DNA of 64,000 bases from Formosa sp. Hel1_31_208 (GTDB lineage: Bacteria; Bacteroidota; Bacteroidia; Flavobacteriales; Flavobacteriaceae): assembly GCF_900104785.1 (NCBI RefSeq), contig NZ_LT629733.1, forward strand, positions 2,769,001 through 2,833,000. The letters run 5' to 3'. This document shows positions 53,723 to 63,396 of this stretch, in pieces. The stretch's first letter is position 1, and every line of letters begins with the position of its first letter. Made by a program: the position numbers and the translations under genes. The notes beneath the pieces were generated by a model. That model was not told the DNA's origin, searched no databases, and worked only from the letters and a program-made list of their open reading frames with translations.

Positions 53723-55102
53723 ATGAAAAAATTACTTTTTGTATTGATTGCAATTTCTGTGGTTGCTTGCCAGAAGGAACCAAAAATTGATTATGCACTT
53801 CTTTCTGGTAATGTCGAAAATTCTCAAGCTACTGTCGCGATCATTAAAAGTGCTGACTTTGAAAAAGAACTTACCATAAACACAGATGGTTCATTCATGG
53901 ATACGCTGCGTATTCCTGAAAATGGTTTTTACACCCTATCTATTGGACGTGAGTTTACACCGTTATATTTAAAATCTGGGGATAATGTTAGCCTAGGCGT
54001 TGATGCACAAAATTTCGATGAATCTATTAAGTATTCAGGTGTCGGTGCATCCGAAAATAATTACCTAGCTACTAAAACCTTGAACAATGGTAAAGTCACG
54101 GCAAATGCCGTAGATTTTTACTCTTTGGATGAAGCGGCTTTTAAGACCCAATTAGAAGAAATGCACAAAGAAAATGAATCTCAATTATCTAATTTGACTG
54201 ATGCTGATGAAGATTTTTTAGCGACTGAAAAACAAAATCTATTGTATGACAATTATGCGATGTTGAGTAATTACGTGCAACGACACGGTTACTATACCAA
54301 AAAAGAAGGCTTTGAGGTTTCTGAAGACTTCCTCCCTGAATCTCTAAAAACTATGGTTTTTGATGACGCTAAAGCTTATAAGTCATCACAGTCATATAAA
54401 AGCATGGCCTTTGATAAAGTTTTAACAGCAATGTTTGATGAACTTGGGGACGATATTACTGCAATTGGCCCAGAACAGTTAAGTGGTCTAAACGATATCA
54501 AAATTCAAGCATTAAAAAATGATGCGATTGATTACTTGGGCAACTTTTTAGTATCCCCTGGAAATTCGCAAATGGAAGCCATATACAACTTCTTCAAAAG
54601 TAATACAACCAATGACGATACGATAGCCAAATTAACCGAGACATTTGAAAAAAATAAAAATTTAGTAAAAGGTAAACCGTCACCTCAATTTGCAAATTAT
54701 GAAAACCATAAAGGTGGTGAAACATCTCTTTCTGATTTAAAAGGTAAATATGTATACATAGATGTATGGGCTACATGGTGTGGACCTTGCATAAGAGAAA
54801 TTCCTTCACTTAAAGAAGTTGAAAAGAAATTTCATAGTGAGAATATAGAATTTGTAAGCACATCTATTGATCAAGCCAAAGATCATGACAAATGGGTGAG
54901 TATGGTCAATGACAAAGAACTTGGGGGATTACAATTAATGGCAGATAATGATTGGAATTCTAAATTTGTGAAAGATTATGCAATTCAAGGTATCCCAAGG
55001 TTTATTTTAATTGACCCAGAAGGCAATATCGTAAGTGCTGATGCACCACGGCCATCTGACCCAAAATTAATTGAGTTGTTAGAGGAACAATTAAAAATGT
55101 AA
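53723..55102 (+). CDS. TlpA-like thioredoxin-domain lipoprotein
   Basis: A 459-residue lipoprotein (signal ending VVAC) with a DUF4369-like beta-rich N-terminal part (about 25-130), a helical middle region, and a C-terminal TlpA/AhpC-TSA-type thioredoxin domain with WATWCGPC (Cys353 and Cys356) and the cis-Pro in IQGIPRFILID. It should act as a periplasmic thiol-disulfide oxidoreductase. I use ATG 53723, which gives the signal peptide; an upstream in-frame start would add 28 residues. A TATTTTTG -7 element is at 53692-53699. Confidence 0.92.
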   Translation: MKKLLFVLIAISVVACQKEPKIDYALLSGNVENSQATVAIIKSADFEKELTINTDGSFMDTLRIPENGFYTLSIGREFTPLYLKSGDNVSLGVDAQNFDESIKYSGVGASENNYLATKTLNNGKVTANAVDFYSLDEAAFKTQLEEMHKENESQLSNLTDADEDFLATEKQNLLYDNYAMLSNYVQRHGYYTKKEGFEVSEDFLPESLKTMVFDDAKAYKSSQSYKSMAFDKVLTAMFDELGDDITAIGPEQLSGLNDIKIQALKNDAIDYLGNFLVSPGNSQMEAIYNFFKSNTTNDDTIAKLTETFEKNKNLVKGKPSPQFANYENHKGGETSLSDLKGKYVYIDVWATWCGPCIREIPSLKEVEKKFHSENIEFVSTSIDQAKDHDKWVSMVNDKELGGLQLMADNDWNSKFVKDYAIQGIPRFILIDPEGNIVSADAPRPSDPKLIELLEEQLKM

Positions 55103-55124
55103 ATCTCAATCAACAATCCTAAAT

Positions 55125-55156
55125 AAAAAAGCCACTTCATGAAGTGGCTTTTTTAT
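55125..55156. terminator. Bidirectional terminator between TlpA-like gene and nnr
   Basis: AAAAAAGCCACTTC / GAAGTGGCTTTTTT nearly perfect palindrome between two convergent genes. Confidence 0.9.
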
Positions 55157-55162
55157 TTAGGA

Positions 55163-56710
55163 TTATTCACTATCCACTTCCTCAACTTGTGGTGGATCTG
55201 GTTGCTTAAATAAATCAACATAGGCTTCTCCAATGGCTTCGATAATATAACTAGCTATAAGGCTTTGATAGCCTATATCTTCAATAGCTATATCTCCCGC
55301 TCTGCCATGTAAATAAACTCCAAATATAGTTGCGGCTAAAGGTTCATAATTTTGAGAAATTAATCCTGTAATAATACCTGTTAAAACATCACCAGTTCCT
55401 GCGGTTGCCATACCTGGATTTCCAGTGGAATTCACATAGTATTTGTCACCAAAAACAGTTATGGTATTCGCGCCTTTAATCACGACAATGACTTTGTGTT
55501 TTTTAGAAAACGCTTTAGTTTTTTTTAGCTTATCAAAATCATCTTTCCACGACCCTATCAATCGTTGCAATTCACCTGGATGAGGAGTTAGTACAGATTG
55601 TTCTGGCAAATATTTCAATAAGGTCTTTTTCTTCGACACAATATTTAAACCATCAGCATCAACCACCAAAGGTGTTATATTTGATTTCAAGAATTTTTCT
55701 AAAGCTGAAATTGTTGCATCATCTGTACCCATACCAATCCCTAAACCAATCACCTTAGGCTCTATATCAAAATTGATATCAGTTATCATCGTTTCATCTT
55801 TATCTGTAATCACCATCGCTTCAGGAAAAGCAGTCTGCATGATTTGATAGCCGCATTTAGGAACAAATGCAGTAACTAAACCAGCACCAACAGAGAGCGC
55901 AGCTCTACTGGCTAATAACACAGATCCTATTTTGCCATAGCTACCTCCAATAATGAGACTGTGTCCAAAATCGCCTTTATGTGCATATTTTTCCCGAGGC
56001 AAATAAATGGGCAATACTTCATTCTTACCAATTAATTCAACTTCGGTTTCGGTGACATATAAAAACTCTCTATCAATACCAATATCAAGCACTTCCCATT
56101 GCACCGAAAATTTAGACGTTTGAGGAAGAAAAAACACCAATTTAGGAGACTGAAAACTCAATGTGTAGTTCGCCCAAACCACACCATTATCATCCTCTGG
56201 AACTTTATCAGTATACACACCTGATGGAATATCAATAGACAATGTAAATGCTTGGCTGGTTTTAAAATGTACAAATAAGGCTTTTACCCAATCATTAGTA
56301 GGTCGATTTAAACCAATACCAAAGATCGCATCTACAATAATATCGTCTTTGTGAATCTCTGGAAAATCTGCTTCACAATTAAGCATTGCAGGCCAGGTTT
56401 TAGTCACTTGTTTTATCAGGTCATAATTAACGAGAAAATCCTTAGATCGCTTATCGCTGCAATTCACTACATACGTATGCACATTATAACCATGTGTAAT
56501 TAAATGTCTAGCAACAACAAGTCCATCTCCTCCATTATTTCCAATACCACAAAACACATGAATTGGGACTTGTGCCCCTTGCATTCTAATATGCAACCAG
56601 TTAAAAATTTGCATACCGGCGCGCTCCATTAATTCAGTGGAAGTAATATTTTGTTTTTTAGCTGTAAGCTGGTCACCTTCGTAAATCTGTTCTTTTGAAA
56701 ATATTTTCAT
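55163..56710 (-). CDS. nnr: Bifunctional NAD(P)H-hydrate repair enzyme (epimerase/dehydratase)
   Basis: A 515-residue cytosolic enzyme that repairs hydrated NADH and NADPH. The N-terminal YjeF_N epimerase domain (about 1-215) has the nucleotide/dinucleotide loop CGIGNNGGDGLVVARHL and a conserved Asp in DAIFGIGLNRP. The C-terminal ribokinase-like dehydratase domain (about 235-500) has GGSYGKIGSVLLASRAAL, TPHPGELQRL and NPGMATAGTGDVLTG. Both halves look intact. Convergent with the TlpA-like gene and divergent from thrABC. Confidence 0.95.
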   Translation of the reverse strand: MKIFSKEQIYEGDQLTAKKQNITSTELMERAGMQIFNWLHIRMQGAQVPIHVFCGIGNNGGDGLVVARHLITHGYNVHTYVVNCSDKRSKDFLVNYDLIKQVTKTWPAMLNCEADFPEIHKDDIIVDAIFGIGLNRPTNDWVKALFVHFKTSQAFTLSIDIPSGVYTDKVPEDDNGVVWANYTLSFQSPKLVFFLPQTSKFSVQWEVLDIGIDREFLYVTETEVELIGKNEVLPIYLPREKYAHKGDFGHSLIIGGSYGKIGSVLLASRAALSVGAGLVTAFVPKCGYQIMQTAFPEAMVITDKDETMITDINFDIEPKVIGLGIGMGTDDATISALEKFLKSNITPLVVDADGLNIVSKKKTLLKYLPEQSVLTPHPGELQRLIGSWKDDFDKLKKTKAFSKKHKVIVVIKGANTITVFGDKYYVNSTGNPGMATAGTGDVLTGIITGLISQNYEPLAATIFGVYLHGRAGDIAIEDIGYQSLIASYIIEAIGEAYVDLFKQPDPPQVEEVDSE

Positions 56711-56843
56711 ATTAACGCCTTAAAAAATAGTTGTTAAATTATCTGTTTATATCGCTTAACGGTTAATAATCAGCATTTAATTCAGTTTAAACTGAAAAAA
56801 ATGTAAAATAACCTGTTAAGTTTTTTTATTCTTGTAAAAATAA

Positions 56844-56851
56844 TACATTTG
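56844..56851 (+). promoter_or_regulatory. -7 promoter element of the thr operon leader
   Basis: TACATTTG matches TAnnTTTG. It predicts transcription start near 56858, right at the 5' arm of the inverted repeat. No clear -33 TTG is present. Confidence 0.5.
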
Positions 56852-56857
56852 AAAGGT

Positions 56858-56963
56858 ATAGACTATTATTTATGCAAAACCTAAAACAAATATCAAAACA
56901 CACCAATTTCACTATTGCTGTTGCTATAACTACTGCAACAACCCTTAGGGGTTCATAGTCTAT
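56858..56963 (+). promoter_or_regulatory. Candidate attenuator or leader RNA of thrABC
   Basis: ATAGACTAT (56858-56866) and ATAGTCTAT (56955-56963) are perfect 9-bp inverted arms enclosing the leader peptide frame. Inside lie two small hairpins: TGTTGC / GCAACA (56919-56940) and AACCC / GGGTT (56940-56953), which compete at their junction. The leader stop codon (56956-56958) is inside the 3' arm. No standard U-tract terminator is seen, so the mechanism is open. Confidence 0.5.
56872..56958 (+). CDS. Candidate thr operon leader peptide (28 aa)
   Basis: A 28-codon frame from ATG 56872 to TAG 56956-56958. Six of 28 residues are Thr and three are Ile, with the core TNFTIAVAITTATT. E. coli ThrL is a peptide of similar size rich in Thr and Ile, and both control thrABC. 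The next gene is thrA, 70 bases downstream. The residue bias and position strongly suggest a leader peptide whose translation speed reports charged tRNA-Thr/Ile levels. Confidence 0.7.
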   Translation: MQNLKQISKHTNFTIAVAITTATTLRGS

Positions 56964-57028
56964 TATTTCACATTACAAGTCCTTAATCAGGCATCAAATC
57001 ATACCCAACTCAATTATAAATAACTACA

Positions 57029-59473
57029 ATGAATGTTTTAAAATTTGGAGGAACGTCAGTTGGTTCAGCAAAGCACATAAATCAAGTCATTTCGATATTG
57101 AATACCTATTCAAAACAGGACAAGGTCATCTGCGTAGTCTCTGCCGTTGGTGGGATTACTGATAAATTGTTAAAAGCTGGAGAATTTGCACAACAAAAAG
57201 ACATCAGTTATATTAAAATTTTTGAAAATATTACCGACACTCATCACAATATTTTATCGGCTTTAATTCCTAAGGAAAATGAGCATGTATTTGCATATAT
57301 CAATAAAAAATTAGAAGAATTAAAAAGTCTTTTAGATGGTATTTTTTTAATCAATGAAGTGTCACCAAAAACATCTGACAAACTTCTGAGCTTTGGTGAA
57401 TTATTGTCCTCTTATATTATTGCTCAAACCATGATTTCGAGAGGTCTTGATTGTGTTAGAAAAAACAGCCAAGACCTAATTGTTACCAACGCTACATTCA
57501 CAAAAGCCGAAGTCAATTATGAGTTAACTAACAAAACTATTCAAGCTTATTTTTCACAAGCCAAAGAACAAATAACTATTCTACCTGGTTTTATTTCCAA
57601 GTCCGACACTGGAGAAATAACAACGCTTGGCCGTGGAGGTTCAGATTTTACAGCAGCAATTGTGGCCGCAGCATTAAAAGTAGAACGCTTGGAGATATGG
57701 ACGGATGTAAGTGGTATGTATACAACCAATCCAAAACTTGTAAAACAAGCCTTTCCAATTCAGCATTTATCCTATCAAGAAGCCATGGAATTATCGCACT
57801 TTGGTGCTAAAGTTTTATATCCTCCAACAGTACAACCTGTATTAGATTTAAATATTCCTATTTACATTAAAAACACGCTTGAACCTCAAGCAGACGGCAC
57901 AAAAATATCATTAGACGCCAATGGTAATGGCAATCCTATAAAAGGAATTACTAATATCAACAATATTGCATTACTCACCTTGCAAGGAAATGGTATGGTT
58001 GGGATTCCAGGGTTTTCAAAACGTTTATTTGAGACATTAGCCCAGGAAAAAATCAATATCATTTTCATCACTCAGGCGTCATCTGAACATTCTATTTGTT
58101 TTGGTGTTGACATCAATGATTCTCTCAAAGCAAAAGCGGTCATTGACACCACTTTTGAAAATGAAATTTCCTTACACAAAATCGATCCCATTATTGTAGA
58201 GACCGATTTATCGATTATTGCTATCGTAGGTGATAATATGAAAAACCACCAAGGAATTAGTGGTCGAATGTTTAGTACTTTAGGAAAAAATAACATCAAT
58301 ATTAGAGCGATTGCTCAAGGTGCCTCAGAGCGTAATATCTCTGCTGTAATTTCCGAAAAAGATGTCAAAAAAGCATTAAATGCACTTCATGAAAGATTTT
58401 TCGAGGTTAAAACCAAACAGCTTAATGTCTTTATAACAGGTGTTGGAAATGTTGGTGAACGCTTGGTCGAACAAATCAAACAACAACGCAAATATCTTAA
58501 AGAACAATTAAAAATTAACTTGAAGGTCGTTGGCTTATCCAATTCAAGAATGATGATATTTGATGATGGAGGTCTATCGTTAAAAGATTGGAAATCGGAT
58601 CTATCTTCCGGAGAACCAGCATCTTTAGAAGGTTTTTTACAACGTGCAAAAGATTTAAATTTACGGAATAGTATCTTTGTTGATGTGACTGCGAGTGAGG
58701 CGGTTTCAAATTTATATACAGACTATTTAAAACAGAGCATTGCAGTTGTCGCTTGTAATAAAATAGCGTGTTCAAGTAATTTTGAAAATTATAATGAATT
58801 AAAATATTTATCCAGAAAATACAATGCCCCATTTTTATTTGAAACCAATGTTGGCGCAGGTTTACCGATCATTGACACCTTAGGTCATTTAATCACTTCT
58901 GGTGATAATATCACTTCCATTCAGGCCGTTTTATCTGGAAGTCTCAATTTTGTATTTAATAATTTTGACGACTCCACAAATTTTCATGATGTTGTAAAAC
59001 AAGCTCAGAAAGAAGGTTATACTGAACCAGACCCGAGAATCGACTTGAGTGGTGTTGACGTCGCTAGAAAAATATTAATTTTAGCGCGTGAAAGCGGAAC
59101 TGAGATGAACCTTGATGATATTGAAAATGATTCCTTCCTTACGCACAATAATTTAAACAGTGTATCGGTAGAGGATTTCTATACATCGCTGCAAAAGGAT
59201 GAAGCACACTTTCAACAGCTTTACGCAAAAGCTAGAGCTAAAGGTTGTCAATTAAAATATGTTGCTGAATTCAATAAAGGAAAAGCTAAAGTAGGTCTAA
59301 AAGAAATACCTCAAGGTCATCCATTTTACAACCTAGAAGGTAAAGATAATATCGTCATGTACTACACACAGCGTTACCCAGAGCAACCCATGATTATTAA
59401 AGGTGCTGGTGCTGGTGCAGATGTGACGGCTTCTGGACTTTTTGCAGACATCATTAGAATAAGAAATAAGTAA
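57029..59473 (+). CDS. thrA: Bifunctional aspartate kinase / homoserine dehydrogenase I
   Basis: An 814-residue fused enzyme catalysing the first and third steps from aspartate to threonine. The kinase N-terminus (KFGGTSVGSAKHI; GRGGSDFTAA) runs to about residue 290, two ACT regulatory domains lie between (IPGFSKRLFETLAQEKINI; ISGRMFSTLGKNNINIRAIAQG), and the homoserine dehydrogenase part starts at about 462 (VFITGVGNVGERLVEQ) with FETNVGAGLPIIDTL and EPDPRIDLSGVDVARK. Length matches E. coli ThrA (820). The ACT domains point to feedback by threonine. It overlaps thrB at TAATG. Confidence 0.97.
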   Translation: MNVLKFGGTSVGSAKHINQVISILNTYSKQDKVICVVSAVGGITDKLLKAGEFAQQKDISYIKIFENITDTHHNILSALIPKENEHVFAYINKKLEELKSLLDGIFLINEVSPKTSDKLLSFGELLSSYIIAQTMISRGLDCVRKNSQDLIVTNATFTKAEVNYELTNKTIQAYFSQAKEQITILPGFISKSDTGEITTLGRGGSDFTAAIVAAALKVERLEIWTDVSGMYTTNPKLVKQAFPIQHLSYQEAMELSHFGAKVLYPPTVQPVLDLNIPIYIKNTLEPQADGTKISLDANGNGNPIKGITNINNIALLTLQGNGMVGIPGFSKRLFETLAQEKINIIFITQASSEHSICFGVDINDSLKAKAVIDTTFENEISLHKIDPIIVETDLSIIAIVGDNMKNHQGISGRMFSTLGKNNINIRAIAQGASERNISAVISEKDVKKALNALHERFFEVKTKQLNVFITGVGNVGERLVEQIKQQRKYLKEQLKINLKVVGLSNSRMMIFDDGGLSLKDWKSDLSSGEPASLEGFLQRAKDLNLRNSIFVDVTASEAVSNLYTDYLKQSIAVVACNKIACSSNFENYNELKYLSRKYNAPFLFETNVGAGLPIIDTLGHLITSGDNITSIQAVLSGSLNFVFNNFDDSTNFHDVVKQAQKEGYTEPDPRIDLSGVDVARKILILARESGTEMNLDDIENDSFLTHNNLNSVSVEDFYTSLQKDEAHFQQLYAKARAKGCQLKYVAEFNKGKAKVGLKEIPQGHPFYNLEGKDNIVMYYTQRYPEQPMIIKGAGAGADVTASGLFADIIRIRNK

Positions 59474-60393
59474 TGAACGAAATCAGAATTTTCTCTCCCG
59501 CTACAGTGGCCAACGTATCTTGTGGATTCGATGTTTTAGGCTTTTGCCTTGACAACATAGGTGATGAGATGGTGATAAGGAAAACAAGTAAAAAAGGGAT
59601 TCATATTACCAAAATTGAAGGCTATGAATTGCCTTTTGAAGCTGAAAAAAATGTAGCTGGCGTATCTGCTTTAGCTCTTATTGAAGACGCGCAACCTGAT
59701 TGTGGTTTTGAAATTGAAATTTACAAGCATATCAAACCTGGAAGCGGTGTTGGCAGCAGTTCTGCTAGTGCTGTTGGAAGCGTATTTGGAATTAATGAAT
59801 TGTTGGGTAAGCCCTATAACAAAACAGAGCTTACCAATTTTGCAATGAAAGGAGAAGCTTTGGCGAGTCAAAGTGAACATGCTGATAATATTGCCCCTGC
59901 AATTTTTGGTGGCTTTACCTTAGTAAAAACGGTTTCACCGCTAGAAATTATTCAGCTTCCTACGCCACACAATTTAGTAGCAGTGATTATTCATCCACAA
60001 ATTGAAATAAAAACTGCAGATGCACGAGCCCTTTTACCTAAAGAAATTCCACTTCAAGATGCGATTACGCAATGGTCTAATGTTGGAAGTTTAATTCATG
60101 CTCTGCATACGAGTGATTATGAGCTTCTCAGTAAATCGCTTATTGACGTTGTTGTTGAACCTTACCGTAGTCAGTTGATTCCTCATTTTCAGTCGGTCAG
60201 AGCTGCGGCACTAAATCATGGTGCTTTGGGTTGCGGAATTTCTGGATCTGGACCATCCATATTCAGCTTGTGTCATGGTGAAGCGGTGGCTCAAAAGGTC
60301 GTTGAAGCCATTACAAATATATATGCGAAAACCGACATCCCGTTTGAAATCTATAAATCTGAAATCAATACCGAAGGCATAAAAATCTTATAA
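59473..60393 (+). CDS. thrB: Homoserine kinase
   Basis: A 306-residue GHMP kinase phosphorylating homoserine. The ATP-binding glycine/serine loop is KPGSGVGSSSASAVG (about residues 90-105), the N-terminal FSPATVANVSCGFDVLGF and C-terminal GCGISGSGPSIFSL blocks are family hallmarks. Its ATG overlaps the thrA stop by one base (TAATG) and its stop is directly followed by the thrC ATG. Confidence 0.97.
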   Translation: MNEIRIFSPATVANVSCGFDVLGFCLDNIGDEMVIRKTSKKGIHITKIEGYELPFEAEKNVAGVSALALIEDAQPDCGFEIEIYKHIKPGSGVGSSSASAVGSVFGINELLGKPYNKTELTNFAMKGEALASQSEHADNIAPAIFGGFTLVKTVSPLEIIQLPTPHNLVAVIIHPQIEIKTADARALLPKEIPLQDAITQWSNVGSLIHALHTSDYELLSKSLIDVVVEPYRSQLIPHFQSVRAAALNHGALGCGISGSGPSIFSLCHGEAVAQKVVEAITNIYAKTDIPFEIYKSEINTEGIKIL

Positions 60394-61701
60394 ATGAATT
60401 ATTATAGCTTAAATAGAAAAGCACCCAATACTAATTTTGAAACTGCTGTCATTAAAGGATTAGCTCCTGATAGAGGTCTGTATTTTCCAGAGAAAATTAC
60501 CGCGCTCCCATCTGCTTTTTATAAAAACATTGATTCCAAATCCTATTCTGAAATTGCATTCGAAGCTATCAAACAGTTTATATGTCCGGAAATTCCTGAG
60601 CACCTTTTAAAAACCATCATAGAGGACACCTTGTCCTTTGATTTTCCTATTGTAAATCTGGATGAGAACATTTCTACATTAGAATTATTCCACGGACCAA
60701 CCATGGCTTTCAAGGATGTAGGCGCACGATTTATGGCACGATGTTTAGGCTATTTCAATCAAAATAACAACAATGATATTACCGTTCTAGTAGCGACGTC
60801 TGGTGATACTGGAGGAGCAGTAGCCAATGGATTCTTAGGTGTAAAAGGTGTTAATGTTGTCATTTTATATCCATCAGGAAAAGTTAGTAATATTCAAGAA
60901 AAACAGTTGACGACGCTTGGTCAGAATATTACTGCTTTGGAAGTTGACGGTGTGTTTGATGATTGTCAGGACATGGTAAAAAAAGCATTTTTAGATAGCA
61001 CTATTACCAGTACTATGCAATTGACCTCAGCCAATTCGATTAACGTGGCGAGATGGTTACCTCAACTCTTCTATTTCATGTTTACTTACAAACAATTGCA
61101 TCAACAGCACGAGAATATTGTGTTCTCAATTCCTAGTGGTAACTTCGGAAATATCTGTGCGGGAATGATCGCGCAACAGTTAGGTTTACCAGTAAAGCAT
61201 TTTATTGCAGCAAATAATGCGAATAATGTGGTCACCGAATATCTTAAAACCGAAGAATATCATCCTAAACCATCTGTGCAAACGATAAGTAATGCGATGG
61301 ATGTTGGAAATCCGAGTAACTTTATCCGCATAAAAGAAATCTACAAAAACGATTTTGATCAATTACGATCAAATTTATCGTCGTATAGTTATACCGATAA
61401 CGAGACCAAATCAGCCCTATTAGAGATGTATAAGCGTTATAACTACGTGGCCGATCCTCATGGTGCAATTGGATACTTAGGCTGTAAGGACTATTTAAAA
61501 ACACACCATAATGCGCACTGCGTGTTCTTAGAAACTGCACATCCAACTAAATTTTTAGATGTTGTGGAGGACGTAATTGACACTAAAGTAGATTTACCAC
61601 CACAAATACAAGCCGTCATGCATCAAGAAAAAGTAGCACTACAAATTTCTAATTATGAGCAATTGAAGACCTTTTTATTGCAATCTGTTTCGAAAACATA
61701 A
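60394..61701 (+). CDS. thrC: Threonine synthase
   Basis: A 435-residue PLP enzyme that converts O-phosphohomoserine to threonine. The PLP lysine lies in HGPTMAFKDVGARF (Lys109), and VATSGDTGGAVANGFLG and IPSGNFGNICAGMIA bind phosphate. Start and stop are contiguous with thrB, giving a compact three-gene operon. No terminator hairpin is clear before the convergent peptidase gene, which lies 28 bases away. Confidence 0.96.
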   Translation: MNYYSLNRKAPNTNFETAVIKGLAPDRGLYFPEKITALPSAFYKNIDSKSYSEIAFEAIKQFICPEIPEHLLKTIIEDTLSFDFPIVNLDENISTLELFHGPTMAFKDVGARFMARCLGYFNQNNNNDITVLVATSGDTGGAVANGFLGVKGVNVVILYPSGKVSNIQEKQLTTLGQNITALEVDGVFDDCQDMVKKAFLDSTITSTMQLTSANSINVARWLPQLFYFMFTYKQLHQQHENIVFSIPSGNFGNICAGMIAQQLGLPVKHFIAANNANNVVTEYLKTEEYHPKPSVQTISNAMDVGNPSNFIRIKEIYKNDFDQLRSNLSSYSYTDNETKSALLEMYKRYNYVADPHGAIGYLGCKDYLKTHHNAHCVFLETAHPTKFLDVVEDVIDTKVDLPPQIQAVMHQEKVALQISNYEQLKTFLLQSVSKT

Positions 61702-61729
61702 GTTGTTTTCATTAATAATTGCATCCTTA

Positions 61730-63208
61730 TTAATCTAAACTAGGTAGTTTTAACTCTCCCAAAACACTTTTTTGCTTCATTAGTTTTTCGATCTCATCTG
61801 AAGTTCTAGGGGCTTCAGCTGACAAGTTAATTGGTCCGTTTTCTGTAATTAAAATATCATCTTCAATTCGTACTGCTATCCCATGCCATTTAGGATCACA
61901 ATTACTGCCTTCTGGAATGTAAATACCTGGCTCTACTGTTATGACCATATTGGCTTGCAAAGCTCCGTAGGTGCCCGGGTCATGCACATCCAAACCAATG
62001 TGATGTGAAGTGCCATGTGGAAAATACTGTCTAGCTTCACTCGAATTTTTGACAATACCTAGCGCTATAAGTCCTTTGTAAATGACTTCTCTGGCGGCTC
62101 TATCGGGCGATTGCATTGTATTACCAATAACCGTAGCTTTTATGCCTGCTTCTTGAGCTTCATAAACAATATCATAAATAGCTTTTTGTTCTTTGGTGAA
62201 AGTTCCGTTAGCAGGAATTGTGCGCGTCACATCCGCCGTATAGCCATGGTATTCAGCTCCTAAATCCATCAACACTAAATCGTTCTCAACTTTCATTTTA
62301 TTGTTTTCGATGTAATGAAGTACACAGCCATTGTTACCAGCTCCAACGATACTAGGATATCCTTCATATTCACTTCCATATTTTTTATAAATGTACTCAT
62401 GAACGCCTTGAACTTCAGTTTCAGACATATCGGGATGCATGGCTTTCATAATTTCACGTTGCCCCATTGCCGAAATTCTAACCGCTTTTTTCAGTAATAT
62501 CATTTCCTCTGATGTTTTAACCTCTCTTAATCCGGCCATTAATGTTGACAGTGTTTTTGTGTCAGTTTTAACTGTTTCGCCTTCAACATTGCCATTAGTA
62601 TCTACTTCAATATCGTCAGATTTGTTCTTAATTGAATAGTCATTAACAAGTTTAATTTGCGTTTTAAAAGATTGTATTAAATCATATAAATCTGCACGAT
62701 TTCTCGTGTTTCTATAATCATCTCTAAAACCCATATACATAACCTTTTCAAAAGCCGTAAAGTCTATCCCAGAATTTAAAAATGCACTACCGTTGTCAAC
62801 CCTATCAAAGCCTAGTTCAGATTTAGCACCTTCAACACCTAATCTGCGCCCAGTCCACTGCTCTGCTTGTGGGTTGCGCTGTTGCACGTACAATTTTTCA
62901 TTATATGAATTTCCTTCCGTATCTATTTGATTTTCAGAGAAAATGACTAATACTGCATGTGGTTCTTTATATCCAGTGAGGTAATAAAAATTAGGGTCTT
63001 GATGATACACATAATCAACATCATTAGCTCTATTACGAACCGGATTTGCAAAAAACACGGCTACACTGTTTGATGGCATAGTCATTCTTAGGGCATCACG
63101 TCTCCCCTTATGAAAATCTTTACTCAAATAGTCTTGAGGTAAACCCTCTTGAGCATATCCAAATGCTAGTCCGATAAAAAATAAAAAAAAAGTAATAATA
63201 GGTTTCAT
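61730..63208 (-). CDS. Exported aminopeptidase P family protein (M24B)
   Basis: A 492-residue metallopeptidase with a signal peptide (LAFGYA-Q) that removes N-terminal residues before proline. The N-terminal AMP_N domain (about 30-190) precedes the M24 fold, whose metal ligands are seen as DLGAEYHGYTADVTRT (two Asp), HGTSHHIGLDVHD (His), VEPGIYIP (Glu) and AVRIEDDIL (Glu). All five are present, so it should be active. It is periplasmic, probably for peptide scavenging. It is convergent with thrC. Confidence 0.94.
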   Translation of the reverse strand: MKPIITFFLFFIGLAFGYAQEGLPQDYLSKDFHKGRRDALRMTMPSNSVAVFFANPVRNRANDVDYVYHQDPNFYYLTGYKEPHAVLVIFSENQIDTEGNSYNEKLYVQQRNPQAEQWTGRRLGVEGAKSELGFDRVDNGSAFLNSGIDFTAFEKVMYMGFRDDYRNTRNRADLYDLIQSFKTQIKLVNDYSIKNKSDDIEVDTNGNVEGETVKTDTKTLSTLMAGLREVKTSEEMILLKKAVRISAMGQREIMKAMHPDMSETEVQGVHEYIYKKYGSEYEGYPSIVGAGNNGCVLHYIENNKMKVENDLVLMDLGAEYHGYTADVTRTIPANGTFTKEQKAIYDIVYEAQEAGIKATVIGNTMQSPDRAAREVIYKGLIALGIVKNSSEARQYFPHGTSHHIGLDVHDPGTYGALQANMVITVEPGIYIPEGSNCDPKWHGIAVRIEDDILITENGPINLSAEAPRTSDEIEKLMKQKSVLGELKLPSLD

Positions 63209-63336
63209 ATGATGTCTAATTTATGTTGACGAAAATTAACAATTATTGATCGCTTCCAAAGCAAAGAATACAATATTAACATATTTTTAATCGCTTATTA
63301 AGTTTAAAAGCATTCTAAAGAATTAATATTTTTCGA

Positions 63337-63344
63337 TACTTTTG
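63337..63344 (+). promoter_or_regulatory. -7 promoter element of gcvT
   Basis: TACTTTTG, 53 bases before the gcvT ATG, matches TAnnTTTG. The -33 part is not clear. Confidence 0.4.
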
Positions 63345-63396
63345 CGTGGTGAATTTTTAATAAAACTCACAAGCGACAATCACTAAATAATAGACG

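Larger units (their letters stand above)
56711..57028 (+). other. 318-base gap: predicted thr operon leader region
   Basis: No large gene is seen. It holds a TACATTTG -7 element, a Thr/Ile-rich leader peptide and an inverted repeat flanking it (see separate entries). The part nearest nnr (56711-56840) is AT-rich and holds nothing I can identify. Confidence 0.6.

Noticed and set aside
56940..56953. AACCC-TTAG-GGGTT hairpin as a standard intrinsic terminator
   Set aside because: The stem is only 5 bp and no run of T follows, so it is reported only as part of a possible leader structure.
63209..63396. Glycine riboswitch before gcvT
   Set aside because: I could not find the paired aptamer core or a terminator; only a TACTTTTG promoter box is visible.
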